Positions 16,203 through 24,496 of a DNA stretch of 64,000 nt are shown here, in pieces; positions within the stretch are counted from its first letter, which is position 1, and each line of letters opens with the position of its first letter. The position numbers and the translations under genes were made by a program. The stretch is from positions 2,864,001 through 2,928,000 of the forward strand of contig NZ_CP033365.1 in the NCBI RefSeq assembly GCF_013170825.1. Direction: 5' to 3'. The DNA is from Mesorhizobium sp. NZP2298 (lineage in GTDB: Bacteria > Pseudomonadota > Alphaproteobacteria > Rhizobiales > Rhizobiaceae). Under the pieces are notes generated by a model. It worked only from the letters and a program-made list of their open reading frames with translations. It was not told the DNA's origin and ran no database searches.

Positions 16203-17174
16203 CTAAGCCCCAATCACCCCCGCCGCCTGCGCCCGCACATACGCCAGCGCCGCAACCGCAAGATCCCCCACGGCCATGCCCCGGAATACGAACGCCGTGG
16301 CCTCGCCTGGGCTCTGCCGCCCGGCAAAGTCGCCGCAGACAAGGCCCGTCAGGTCGCCGGCGACCAGCGCTGCGTCGACCATGGGTTTGGGCATCTGCTT
16401 CTCCTGTTCCAGGTCGTCGACGACGATGCGGTCGAAGCGGCGCATGGTTGCGGGCAGCCAGGGCAGTGCGAGGTCGGTGATGGCGGTGAAGCTGCCCGGC
16501 TTCAGCCAGTTGGCGTCGAGGAACGGTTCGGGTTCGGGCACCAGGGTCACCGTCGTCACCACCATGTCGGCGCCTTCCACGGCTTCCCTTGCCGTGTCGC
16601 TGGGGATGGCCTGGAGGCCGCGCGAGCGTGCCATTTCGCAGAGCGCGTCGCGATTGCTTGTTCCCCGACCGAAGGCGCGGATTTCGCGTAGGGGAAAGAG
16701 GTCGGCGAAGGCTTCGAGGTGGCCGCGCGCTTGCACGCCGCAGCCGATGAAGGCGACGGATGATGAATCGTTCCGGGCCATGCGCCTTGCGGCGACGGCG
16801 CTCAGGCCCGCCGTGCGTTTGGCCGTCACCCAATTGCCGTCGACCAGGGCCAGCGGCAGGCCGGTCTCGGCGTCGAGCAGCGTGATCAGCGAATTGATCG
16901 TGGCCAGTCCGCGCTGAGCGTTGCGCGGGTTCACCACCAGCGACTTGGTGGCCAGCACCGGCGGCACGGAGGCGACGCCGAGCGTGGCCATGAAGTAGCG
17001 GTCGTCGCCCGGCCACACGGCGGCCTTGGGCGCGCACCAGACTTCGCCCCGCCGCTGGCCCGCGATCTGGCGTTCGATCTCGTCGACTATGTCAGGCGTG
17101 GAAATCGCCAGGCGATCGAGAACCGCCGACGAGAGATAGGGCAGCGTTTCGGCGGCCGGGGATTGATTGTTCAT
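16203..17174 (-). CDS. ornithine cyclodeaminase / mu-crystallin family protein
   Basis: A 323-residue NAD(P)-dependent enzyme of the ornithine cyclodeaminase family. The N-terminal substrate part contains KAAVWPGDDRYFMATLG and KSLVVNPRNAQRGLATINSL; the nucleotide-binding Rossmann motif is VAFIGCGVQARGHLEAF, and the late motif VFRGMAVGDLAVAALAY is typical. Members convert ornithine to proline, reduce imines, act as alanine dehydrogenase, or serve as EutC in ectoine use. The amino acid used here cannot be assigned. The gene is alone on its strand; a palindromic repeat copy lies just upstream, with the island on the other side. Confidence 0.87.
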   Translation of the reverse strand: MNNQSPAAETLPYLSSAVLDRLAISTPDIVDEIERQIAGQRRGEVWCAPKAAVWPGDDRYFMATLGVASVPPVLATKSLVVNPRNAQRGLATINSLITLLDAETGLPLALVDGNWVTAKRTAGLSAVAARRMARNDSSSVAFIGCGVQARGHLEAFADLFPLREIRAFGRGTSNRDALCEMARSRGLQAIPSDTAREAVEGADMVVTTVTLVPEPEPFLDANWLKPGSFTAITDLALPWLPATMRRFDRIVVDDLEQEKQMPKPMVDAALVAGDLTGLVCGDFAGRQSPGEATAFVFRGMAVGDLAVAALAYVRAQAAGVIGA

Positions 17175-17187
17175 CTTGTCATGTTCC

Positions 17188-17306
17188 CTAGAGCATGATG
17201 CCGAAAAGTGTGAAGCGGTTTTCGGACGACATCATGCTCTATCTGTTTGATTTTAGAGACGGATTCAGATTTCAGGTCGATTCGACCTGAAATCATCCGG
17301 CTCTAG
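17188..17306. repeat. palindromic intergenic repeat, copy 2
   Basis: About 119 bases, the same element and orientation as 11105-11222. The outer hairpin GAGCATGATG/CATCATGCTC is perfect here, the inner CCGAAAA/TTTTCGG also pairs, and the second hairpin at 17268-17294 has perfect 13-bp arms around one T. At the seventh position of that arm, copy 1 has C paired with G and copy 2 has A paired with T, a compensatory change. Confidence 0.85.
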
Positions 17307-17372
17307 GAGATCATCAGACTACACGATGCGCGCGGGACCGAAAGCCTCGCGCCGCGAGCGGCGTGTGCAAGG

Positions 17373-19364
17373 TCAGGCCGCGCTGCCGCTCTGGCGCCTT
17401 GCGGCGGGGTCGAAGAGCGCTTCCGCCGCGAGCGTCCGGCTGGAATGGGCCGCTTCATAGGCGAGCGCCTCGGGCGCGGGGAGGGCGGGCGAGAAGAGAA
17501 AGCCTTGCGCGACCATGCAGTCGAGCGAGCGCAGGATCAGGCGGTCGGCGTCCGTCTCGACCCCCTCGGCCATCACCTCTATGCCCAGCGCGCGGCCGAG
17601 ATCGATGACCGTCTTGACCAGCGCCTGGTCCTCCACGGACTTGGCCAGGTCGCGCACGAAATGCTTGTCGATCTTGATCTTGCGGATGCGGCTGTCCTTC
17701 AGCACGACCAGCGTCGAAAAGCCGGTGCCGAAATCGTCGAGCACGATCGATATGCTGGCGTCGGCGAGGCGGCCGATCTTTTCGTCGACCCGGTCGCGGT
17801 CGACCGGCGCTTCCTCGGTGATCTCGATCTCCAGCATCGCCGCGGGCAGGTTCCTGGCCTTCAGCATGTCCAGGATCATGTCGTCGACATTGCCCGCCTC
17901 GAGCTCGCGCGGCGACAGGTTCATCGCGACCCGCACATCGCCGCGGCCGCTCCCCGCCAGCGCCTCGATCATGGCGCAGCAATTGCGAAACACCGTTTCG
18001 GTCAGCAGCGGCAGCAGGCCGGTCTCGCGCGCCGCGGTGACGATCTCGGGCGGCGAGATCGCCCCGTGGAGCGGGTGCTGCCAGCGCAGCAGCGCTTCGA
18101 AACCGACCACCGCGTTGGTGTCCAGGCGCACCAGCGGCTGGAACCATGAGCACAGCGCGCCGGCCTCGATGGCGCCGCGCAGGTCGCGCTCGATGCAATG
18201 CTTGCGCTCCAGCGCCTGGTCGAGCCCGGCATCGAAGATACAGTATTCGTTCCTGCCCTTGCGCTTGGCCGCATAGAGCGCGAAATCGGCCCGCAGCAGC
18301 ATTTCCGTCAATCGCGGATTGTCCGAAACGTAGATGCCGACCGAGGCGCCGACGCGCACCGAGTTCAACGCCGGATCCGGCTGCGCGATCGCCGCGATGA
18401 GCGCGCTGGCGAGCGCGCCGGCCGCATGCGCGGATCGCGCGGCGGAAAACAGCAGCACGAACTCGTCGCCGCCGATGCGCGCGATCGTGGCGCCTTGCGG
18501 CGCATGGCTTTCGATCCTGCGCGCGACCTTGACCAGCAGGTCGTCGCCGATGTTGTGGCCATAGGTGTCGTTGACGGATTTGAAGCCGTCGAGGTCGACC
18601 AGCATGGTCACGAACGGGCCGTCGGAAGGCCCGAGCTGTCGGATTGCCTGCTCGAGCCCGTACCGGTTGAGCAAATTCGTCAGCGGATCGCGCCTGGAAT
18701 TGCGGTCCATCTCGGCGGCGAATTCCCGCGCCTCGTATTTGAGGCGGCTCGTCTCGCGGAAGCTGGCCTGCCCGAGCAGCGCGCTCCTGACCATTCCGCC
18801 GAGGAAAAGCACGATGGTGAAAGCCAGGACGTAGTTCTCGATACCGCCCCTGGCCAGCACGCATCCTGCGGCGACCAGAAGCGGCAGCGTCATGAAATTG
18901 ATCGCCGCCGGCGTGTACGAGGCCGAGTAGGCGACGGAGCCGGCCGACAGGCCCGCCAGCACGATCAGATAGAGCGGCGCCTGCGCGGTGGTGTATCCGT
19001 CGGCCAGCACGGCCAGGAAAGCCCAGGCAATGCCGGACGCCAGAGCCAACGCGCCGTAAAGGGAGAGCCGGGCGCTGACCGGCCTGGGGCCGTTCCCGGA
19101 AATGTCCGGCTGGGCGGCGGCGAGCGCCAGGCGCGCGCCGTTGATGATGCTGACCACCGCGAACCACAGCACCGCGCCAAGGCCGCCATGCGAGAGCATC
19201 TGCACGGCCAGGATCAGCGCCGACAGCATTGTGGCGATCGGCATGGAAATGAAGATGCCTTTCCGCAGATCAGCGAACTGATCGCGGAGGATCCCGGTTG
19301 CCACGGCTTCGCTCTGCCCCTGGGGAGAGGGGCCAGCAAACAAGCGCTCGAAATGCCCTGCCAT
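17373..19364 (-). CDS. membrane GGDEF-EAL c-di-GMP protein
   Basis: A 663-residue inner-membrane protein. Residues from about 35 to 195 hold several hydrophobic segments (for example MPIATMLSALILAVQML and IENYVLAFTIVLFLGGMV); the cytosolic part has a GGDEF domain with RIGGDEF near residue 298 and an EAL domain with FEALLRW near 420, DDFGTG, KIKIDKHF and AEGVETDADR. All catalytic motifs are intact, so it may both make and break c-di-GMP. The start MAGHFERL was taken as the first ATG. It is divergent from the PrmC-like methyltransferase gene. The C-terminus is Ala-rich and not conserved. Target process is unknown; motility or exopolysaccharide control is typical of the family. Confidence 0.92.
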   Translation of the reverse strand: MAGHFERLFAGPSPQGQSEAVATGILRDQFADLRKGIFISMPIATMLSALILAVQMLSHGGLGAVLWFAVVSIINGARLALAAAQPDISGNGPRPVSARLSLYGALALASGIAWAFLAVLADGYTTAQAPLYLIVLAGLSAGSVAYSASYTPAAINFMTLPLLVAAGCVLARGGIENYVLAFTIVLFLGGMVRSALLGQASFRETSRLKYEAREFAAEMDRNSRRDPLTNLLNRYGLEQAIRQLGPSDGPFVTMLVDLDGFKSVNDTYGHNIGDDLLVKVARRIESHAPQGATIARIGGDEFVLLFSAARSAHAAGALASALIAAIAQPDPALNSVRVGASVGIYVSDNPRLTEMLLRADFALYAAKRKGRNEYCIFDAGLDQALERKHCIERDLRGAIEAGALCSWFQPLVRLDTNAVVGFEALLRWQHPLHGAISPPEIVTAARETGLLPLLTETVFRNCCAMIEALAGSGRGDVRVAMNLSPRELEAGNVDDMILDMLKARNLPAAMLEIEITEEAPVDRDRVDEKIGRLADASISIVLDDFGTGFSTLVVLKDSRIRKIKIDKHFVRDLAKSVEDQALVKTVIDLGRALGIEVMAEGVETDADRLILRSLDCMVAQGFLFSPALPAPEALAYEAAHSSRTLAAEALFDPAARRQSGSAA

Positions 19365-19599
19365 GGCATCCTCGTTAGGACAGTGGAATGAAAATCGTGT
19401 TAAGGATTTCAGCGGTTTACGGCGTATCTCTCAAATAAAGGCCGGCGGTGGGCCGTGGCGGAGGATCGCAGCAAGCGTCCGTGACCTCGTGTCCCGGTTT
19501 CGCGGCAAAGGCCGGAGAAACTCATGGTCTCGGCGCAGGTTTGACTGGCGCGCGGATGCCGAACACCTATACTGGGAACATCAAGCGAGTGGTGTCGCC

Positions 19600-20292
19600 A
19601 TGAGCAAGGAATTCAGTGTCGCCGACGCCTATGGCACGGGCCGCGCCGTCTTCATGGGACTTGAGCTGATCGTCGCGCCCGGTGCGCTCGTGCCCCGGCC
19701 GGAGACGGAGTTGCTCGGCGCGACGGCTCTCGATGTCTTGCATCAGATGAACCTGCCGGCGCCGCGCATCATCGACATGTGCTGCGGCGCCGGCAATCTG
19801 GCCTGTGCCATCGCCCACCGCGTGCCCGCCGCACGCGTCTGGGCGAGCGACCTCACCGATGGATGCGTCGAGGTGACACGACGCAACGCCGCCCATCACG
19901 GCATGGCCGACCGCGTCTCGGTGCATCAGGGCGATCTGTTCGACGCCCTCTCGGGCCAGGGACTTGAAGGGACGATCGACGTGATCGTCTGCAATCCGCC
20001 CTACATTTCAGAAAAACGGCTCGAGGGCGACCGCGCGCATCTGGTCGAGCTCGAACCGCGTGAAGCGTTCGCGGCAGGCCCTTACGGCCTCAGCATCCAT
20101 ATGCGGGTGGTGAAGGACGCGCCGCGATATTTGCGGCCTGGCGGCGTCCTGCTCTTCGAGGTCGGCCTTGGCCAGGACCGGCAGGTGATGGCCCTGCTTG
20201 AGCGCAGCAAGGCATATGAGAACATCCGCGCCGTCTCCAACGAAGCGGGCGAGGGCCGGGTGGTCCTGGGACAAGCCAGGGCGCAGGCATGA
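19600..20292 (+). CDS. PrmC/HemK-like SAM methyltransferase
   Basis: A methyltransferase of about 230 residues related to glutamine N5-methyltransferases. It has the family's VPRPETELL segment, the SAM motif IIDMCCGAGNLACAIA, the acidic WASDLTDGCV and the catalytic NPPY motif (VIVCNPPYISE). The N-terminal five-helix domain that PrmC uses to bind release factors is missing, which suggests a different substrate. The ATG at 19600 is chosen because the protein becomes conserved there, although the open frame begins at 19363 and the ribosome-binding site is weak. It is convergent with the acyl carrier protein gene of the adjoining biosynthetic operon and might modify its product, but that is speculation. 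Confidence 0.8.
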   Translation: MSKEFSVADAYGTGRAVFMGLELIVAPGALVPRPETELLGATALDVLHQMNLPAPRIIDMCCGAGNLACAIAHRVPAARVWASDLTDGCVEVTRRNAAHHGMADRVSVHQGDLFDALSGQGLEGTIDVIVCNPPYISEKRLEGDRAHLVELEPREAFAAGPYGLSIHMRVVKDAPRYLRPGGVLLFEVGLGQDRQVMALLERSKAYENIRAVSNEAGEGRVVLGQARAQA

Positions 20293-20309
20293 GCGCGCGG
20301 AACGCCTGG

Positions 20310-20351
20310 GCAATTCCAGGAAAACTGTGAAGCGGTTTCGCCCAAAATTGC
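20310..20351. repeat. divergent relative of the palindromic repeat
   Basis: GCAATT at 20310-20315 pairs with AATTGC at 20346-20351. Between them the sequence AAAACTGTGAAGCGGTTT resembles the AAAAGTGTGAAGCGGTTTT core of the repeats at 11105 and 17188. It lies just after the methyltransferase gene and could act in transcription termination. Confidence 0.5.
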
Positions 20352-20370
20352 GTGGAAACAAAGGGATAGG

Positions 20371-20464
20371 GCGCTTCGCGTTGAAACGGATTCATGCGAT
20401 GCGCTTCAAGCCCTTGTTTTCAAGCATGCCGTTTCCCCAAAGCCGGGGTCGCTTCCGGGCGACA
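20371..20464. repeat. 95-bp direct repeat, copy A
   Basis: Very similar in sequence and orientation to 20807-20902 (shared GCGTTGAAA.GGATTCATGCGA and CTTGTTTTCA.GCATG blocks). Both copies contain an outer GCATG/CATGC-like dyad typical of rhizobial palindromic repeats. The two copies flank the acyl carrier protein gene. Confidence 0.75.
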
Positions 20465-20487
20465 TCCATCAAGGCCTACGCCGGCAA

Positions 20488-20754
20488 TCAGTTCATCTTG
20501 CGCAGGATGTACTGCTCGATGCCCTGAATGGAATCGAGGTTTTCAGGCAAGAGCTCGCTGTCTTCGACGATGATGCCGAAGGTCTCCTCGATGAAGCCGA
20601 TAATCTCGAGCACCCCCGTGGAGTCGACGATGCCCTGATCGAGCAGGGACGTGTCGTCCACCAATGCCTTGGCGTCGCTCACGTAGAAATTCGAAACCAG
20701 GAAACTGCGAATTTGCTCGCTGTAGATTCCGGTGCGTTCCTTGGTAGTCAACAT
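20488..20754 (-). CDS. acyl carrier protein
   Basis: An 88-residue carrier protein, last gene of the five-gene biosynthetic operon. The helical carrier fold is evident and the phosphopantetheine site is the serine in LLDQGIVDSTGVLEII, with ST where most carriers have SL. The following ETFGIIVEDSELLPENLDSI is typical of discrete carriers that work with a stand-alone AMP ligase. The ATG at 20752-20754 has GGAGGG seven bases upstream. The open frame extends to 20865, but that extension is translated from an intergenic repeat and should be rejected. The partner is very likely the acyl-CoA ligase encoded just upstream. Confidence 0.88.
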   Translation of the reverse strand: MLTTKERTGIYSEQIRSFLVSNFYVSDAKALVDDTSLLDQGIVDSTGVLEIIGFIEETFGIIVEDSELLPENLDSIQGIEQYILRKMN

Positions 20755-20806
20755 GAATTCGCCCTCCGTTGCGGCCTCAAAAAATCTAGCGACTTCGTCC
20801 CCCAAA

Positions 20807-20902
20807 GCGCCTCGCGTTGAAAAGGATTCATGCGACGCTCTTTCCAGGTCCTTGTTTTCATGCATGTCGTTCTCCCAGGATCGGGGTCACTTTCGAGCGG
20901 CA
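20807..20902. repeat. 95-bp direct repeat, copy B
   Basis: Second copy of the 20371-20464 repeat, here inserted between the acyl-CoA ligase and the acyl carrier protein genes of one operon. It creates a false N-terminal extension of the carrier protein frame (residues MHENKDLERASHESF and following). Confidence 0.75.
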
Positions 20903-20916
20903 TGCGGTGGCCCGCC

Positions 20917-22473
20917 TCATGACAGGGCCGTCTTCTTGAGTTTGCCGGTGTCCGTCATCGGCAGGCTGGCCACGACGACGATGGACTTCGGGACCATGAA
21001 GTTCTCCAGTCGCTTCTGGCACTCCATCCGCAACTGCTTTTCGCCGATGATCCTTCCATTCTCCATCACGACAAATGCCTTCACCGCCTGCCCAAGGAGT
21101 TCGTCCGGAACACCGATCACCGCGGCTTCCCGGACCCCTGGAATATCCATGAGCACGTTCTCGACCTCCTTCGGCGCCACCTTCTCGCCCCGCGATTTGA
21201 TGATCTCGTCACCACGGCCGACGAAGTAGAGATAACCCTCCGCGTCCATCCGGCAGTAGTCGCCGGTGTACAAGACCTGCTCGCCCGGCAGCGGGCCGGG
21301 CTTGAGCTTCCTGGCCGTCGCCTCGGGCTTGCCCCAATATCCCTTCATCACCGTTGCGCCGCGAATGACGAGCTGGCCGACGACGCCGGGGCCGACCCGC
21401 CTGTCATGTTCGTCGACAATCCACATCTCCGTGTTCGGGATCGCGATCCCGACGCTCAACGGCTTTCGCTCGAGGTCCTCTGGCGGCAGATAGGTGCAAC
21501 GCTTGCATTCGGTGAGGCCGTACATCGAATAGATGCGTGCACTCGAAAACAGCTCGCGAAGCATGAGAATATGCTTGAGCGGCAAGGCGGCCGCGGTGTT
21601 GGTGACGTAGCGAATGCGTGAGAAATCCTGGTCCTTGAGGGACTTGAGCTCGGAGAGCGCCGCAAAGATGGTCGGCACGCCGGGAAAGCCCGTAACCCCC
21701 TCTTGCCTGATCAGTTCAAGGACCTGCGCCGGGAAGGCGAACGAGCGCTCGAGCACCAGCCGGGCGCCGGTGCGGAAGGCCATGATCATCTGGTACAGGC
21801 CGTAGTCGAAAGCCAGGGGCAGGACGTTGAGGATCACCTCGTCCTCGCCAAGCTCAAGGTACGAGGCGATCGACGTGCAGGCGGTCATCATGTTTCTGTG
21901 CGTCAGCATCACGCCCTTGGGTTCACCCGTCGAACCGGAGGTGTAGATGATGGCGGCGAGATCGACATCGATGCAGCGCCGCGCCGGCGGTGCGCGGCCG
22001 TCGGCGGCGGCCGCGGTGTCCCAGCGCACGGCATGCGGCAATCGGGAGAGCTCGACGTCGTCGATCGACCCGGAAACGATCATGCGCAGAAGCGACGGGC
22101 AGCCGCGCGCCGGCTCGCGGAAGATCGCGTGCAGATGCCCGTCCGTGATCAGCGCCGTCGGCTTGCAGTCGTTGAGCAGGTAATCGAGCTTGTCGCTCTT
22201 GGTGAGCGGGTTGACGACGCATACCACCGCGTTCGCCTTGAGCACCGCCCAGAAGCTCACCACCGTCTCGACGGTGTTGTCGGCGAAGATCATCACGCGG
22301 TCGCCGCGCGCGACCCCTGACGCGGCCAGATCCCGGGCGATCGCATTGGCGCGCGTCTCAAGCTCGCCATAGGTGACACGTTGCTTGTTGCACACCAGCG
22401 CAACCTTGCCGCCGAGCCGGCTGGCGGAGTGGGCGAGGTAGTCATGCAGCAGTGGTACGGCATCATGCAACAT
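20917..22473 (-). CDS. AMP-forming acyl-CoA/acyl-ACP ligase
   Basis: A 518-residue adenylate-forming enzyme. The phosphate-binding motif IIYTSGSTGEPKGV, the SMYGLTECKR motif, YTGDYCRMDAEGYLYFVGR and the late catalytic lysine region MTDTGKLKKTALS are all intact, so it should activate a carboxylic acid with ATP and pass it to CoA or to the carrier protein encoded next. It resembles ligases found beside class B asparagine synthetases in exosortase-associated clusters, but no exosortase is present here. The ATG at 22471-22473 overlaps the last bases of the asparagine synthetase gene; the longer frame to 22611 lies inside that gene and is not used. Substrate unknown, probably a fatty or aryl acid. 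Confidence 0.9.
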   Translation of the reverse strand: MLHDAVPLLHDYLAHSASRLGGKVALVCNKQRVTYGELETRANAIARDLAASGVARGDRVMIFADNTVETVVSFWAVLKANAVVCVVNPLTKSDKLDYLLNDCKPTALITDGHLHAIFREPARGCPSLLRMIVSGSIDDVELSRLPHAVRWDTAAAADGRAPPARRCIDVDLAAIIYTSGSTGEPKGVMLTHRNMMTACTSIASYLELGEDEVILNVLPLAFDYGLYQMIMAFRTGARLVLERSFAFPAQVLELIRQEGVTGFPGVPTIFAALSELKSLKDQDFSRIRYVTNTAAALPLKHILMLRELFSSARIYSMYGLTECKRCTYLPPEDLERKPLSVGIAIPNTEMWIVDEHDRRVGPGVVGQLVIRGATVMKGYWGKPEATARKLKPGPLPGEQVLYTGDYCRMDAEGYLYFVGRGDEIIKSRGEKVAPKEVENVLMDIPGVREAAVIGVPDELLGQAVKAFVVMENGRIIGEKQLRMECQKRLENFMVPKSIVVVASLPMTDTGKLKKTALS

Positions 22474-24490
22474 GCAAGCATTCTTCCCGATGTTCGCGGT
22501 CGACGTCGACGCTGAGCGCATATTCGCGAGTTGCACTGGGACAGCTCGCGACAAACCGCCGATGAAGGAGTTGGGTCGACAGCACGCCGACCAGCGCCAT
22601 GTTGTCGGCATTGGACAGATCGCCGTCGCCGGTCCTGGCCTGGCACTTGCCGAGCAGGCGCGTGACCGCCTTCGGATCGAAGATATTGGCCTCGCGCAGC
22701 GCCGTCTCCGAAAGCGCCTCGCGAACGTATTCCGGTGCGTCGTCGGCGACGAAGCAAAGCGCGTTGGGCGCGCGGAATGGCTGCTTCTTGCGGGTGACGA
22801 TCTCGGAGGGCACGATCGGTTCCGCGACGCGTTTCAGCACGTGCTTCTCGTCGAGGACGCGCAGCTTGTAGGCCGCCGGAAGCGAATTCGCCAGGCTCAC
22901 AAGTTCATCGTCCAGGAAGGGGAAACGCCCCTCGACGGAGTGGGCCATCAGCATCCTGTCGCCTTGCGAGGAGAGCAGATAGCCCGACATCAGCGTCTGG
23001 ACCTCGAGATACTGGTCCTGCGCGAGCGGGCTCCAGCGCGGGAACTCCGCGGGTAGCCGGGCGAGCAACTCGGACACGGCGTCGCGGCGCTCGGTCTCGG
23101 CGCGCATGTCGGCGGAAAACAGGCGCTTGATGGCGCTGGTGGTGTGCCAGCGTGTGTCATGGGCAAAGCCCGGCGCGTCATAGGCCTGGATGTTGCGCCC
23201 GAAGAACTGGCGCGCCATCGCCTGCTGTTGCACCGGCGAGCGGGTGAGGTAGGGGTAAAGGCGTTCCAGGAGCCGCGAGCGCCGTGTCGATGCCGGCTGG
23301 CGGCCCCAGAACCGGCGGACCTTGCCTTCGCGGAACAGGTCATAGCCGGCGAACATCTCGTCAGCCCCTTCGCCGGTCAGCACGACCTTGATGCCACGCT
23401 CGCGCACCAGCCGCGAGAGCAGGAACAGCGGCGCCGGGGCGGTCCGCAGTATCGGGCGCTCGGTGTGGCGGATCACCTCCGGAAAGATGGCGGCGATATC
23501 GCTACGCGAAACCACCACTTCATGGTGCTCGCTGCCGGTTGCCTCGGCAACCAGGCGCTGGAAGCGGGTCTCGTCATATTCGGCGTCGGCGAAACGCAGG
23601 GAGAAGGTCTGGAAGCGTTCGCCGGCGAAGCGCCTTCCCAGCGCAGCCACGAGCGAACTGTCCAGTCCACCGGAGAGGTAGCACCCGACAGGCACGTCGG
23701 CGCGCACCATCCTGAGCGCCGTCGCGGCCACAAGGGCGTCACGCACGCGGTCCACCGCGTCATCGCAAGACCCGGTGAACCCGCCCTGCCGCGATCCGGA
23801 AATCTCGGGGTAGGAGGGCCGCCAAAAGGCCCGCTCGCGAACGGTGCCGTCCTGGTAGGTGCGGACATGCCCCGGCTCGAGTTCATGGATTCCCTGGAAT
23901 ACCCCTTGCGGCGGAACAACCGTCCAGAGCGTGAAAGTCTGATCGATGCCGGCCGGATCAAAGGCGCGAGGGACGGTTCGATCGGCCGCGAAGATGGCCT
24001 TCACCTCGCTGGCGAAATAAAGGCGGCCCGCGTGCTCGCACAAATGCAGGGGGCAAATGCCGAACCGGTCGCGCGACAATACGAGACGACCCGCCATCGG
24101 GTCCCAGATTGCGATTGCCCATTGGCCGTTCATCCGCTCGAAGGCTGCTTCGCCCCACGCACGATAGGCATGGAGCGCGACCTCGGTGTCGCCGCGGGTC
24201 CGGAAGCGGTGGCCGAGCGCGATCAGCTTTTCCCGCAGCTCGACGTAGTTGAATATCTCGCCGTTGAACACGATCCAGGTCGTGCCGCCTGTGTCCGCGA
24301 GCGGCTGCTGGCCGTTGGAAAGATCGACGACGGAAAGCCGCGCATGCGCCAGCCCCGCGCGTCTGTCCCGGTAAAGGCCGTGCTCGTCCGGGCCGCGATG
24401 CGCCAGCGCGCCCACCATCCGCATCAGCGCCTCACGCGAAGGAGAAGCCGCCGCCGCGTTCAGCGCCACTATTCCAGCGATGCCGCACAT
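22463..24490 (-). CDS. asnB: glutamine-dependent asparagine synthetase-like amidotransferase
   Basis: A 675-residue class B asparagine synthetase. The N-terminal nucleophile cysteine (MCGIAGIVAL), HRGPDEHG, FNGEIFNY and the RGDTEVALHAY motif form the glutaminase domain; the synthetase domain has the ATP motif YLSGGLDSSLVAAL and LTGEGADEMFAGYD. All catalytic residues are present. Genes of this type inside biosynthetic operons usually amidate a pathway intermediate rather than make asparagine. It lies six bases after the NAD-synthetase-like gene and overlaps the ligase gene, so all are co-transcribed. The C-terminus is about 40 residues longer than in many homologues (ends DREHREECLHVA). Confidence 0.9.
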   Translation of the reverse strand: MCGIAGIVALNAAAASPSREALMRMVGALAHRGPDEHGLYRDRRAGLAHARLSVVDLSNGQQPLADTGGTTWIVFNGEIFNYVELREKLIALGHRFRTRGDTEVALHAYRAWGEAAFERMNGQWAIAIWDPMAGRLVLSRDRFGICPLHLCEHAGRLYFASEVKAIFAADRTVPRAFDPAGIDQTFTLWTVVPPQGVFQGIHELEPGHVRTYQDGTVRERAFWRPSYPEISGSRQGGFTGSCDDAVDRVRDALVAATALRMVRADVPVGCYLSGGLDSSLVAALGRRFAGERFQTFSLRFADAEYDETRFQRLVAEATGSEHHEVVVSRSDIAAIFPEVIRHTERPILRTAPAPLFLLSRLVRERGIKVVLTGEGADEMFAGYDLFREGKVRRFWGRQPASTRRSRLLERLYPYLTRSPVQQQAMARQFFGRNIQAYDAPGFAHDTRWHTTSAIKRLFSADMRAETERRDAVSELLARLPAEFPRWSPLAQDQYLEVQTLMSGYLLSSQGDRMLMAHSVEGRFPFLDDELVSLANSLPAAYKLRVLDEKHVLKRVAEPIVPSEIVTRKKQPFRAPNALCFVADDAPEYVREALSETALREANIFDPKAVTRLLGKCQARTGDGDLSNADNMALVGVLSTQLLHRRFVASCPSATREYALSVDVDREHREECLHVA

Positions 24491-24496
24491 CCCCGG

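Noticed and set aside
17455..19167. 570-codon minus-strand frame inside the second GGDEF-EAL gene
   Set aside because: Out-of-frame Arg/Pro-rich translation of the same strand; the true frame has all GGDEF and EAL motifs.
20755..20865. N-terminal extension of the acyl carrier protein
   Set aside because: Encoded by an intergenic repeat found again at 20371-20464; a strong ribosome-binding site supports the internal ATG at 20754.
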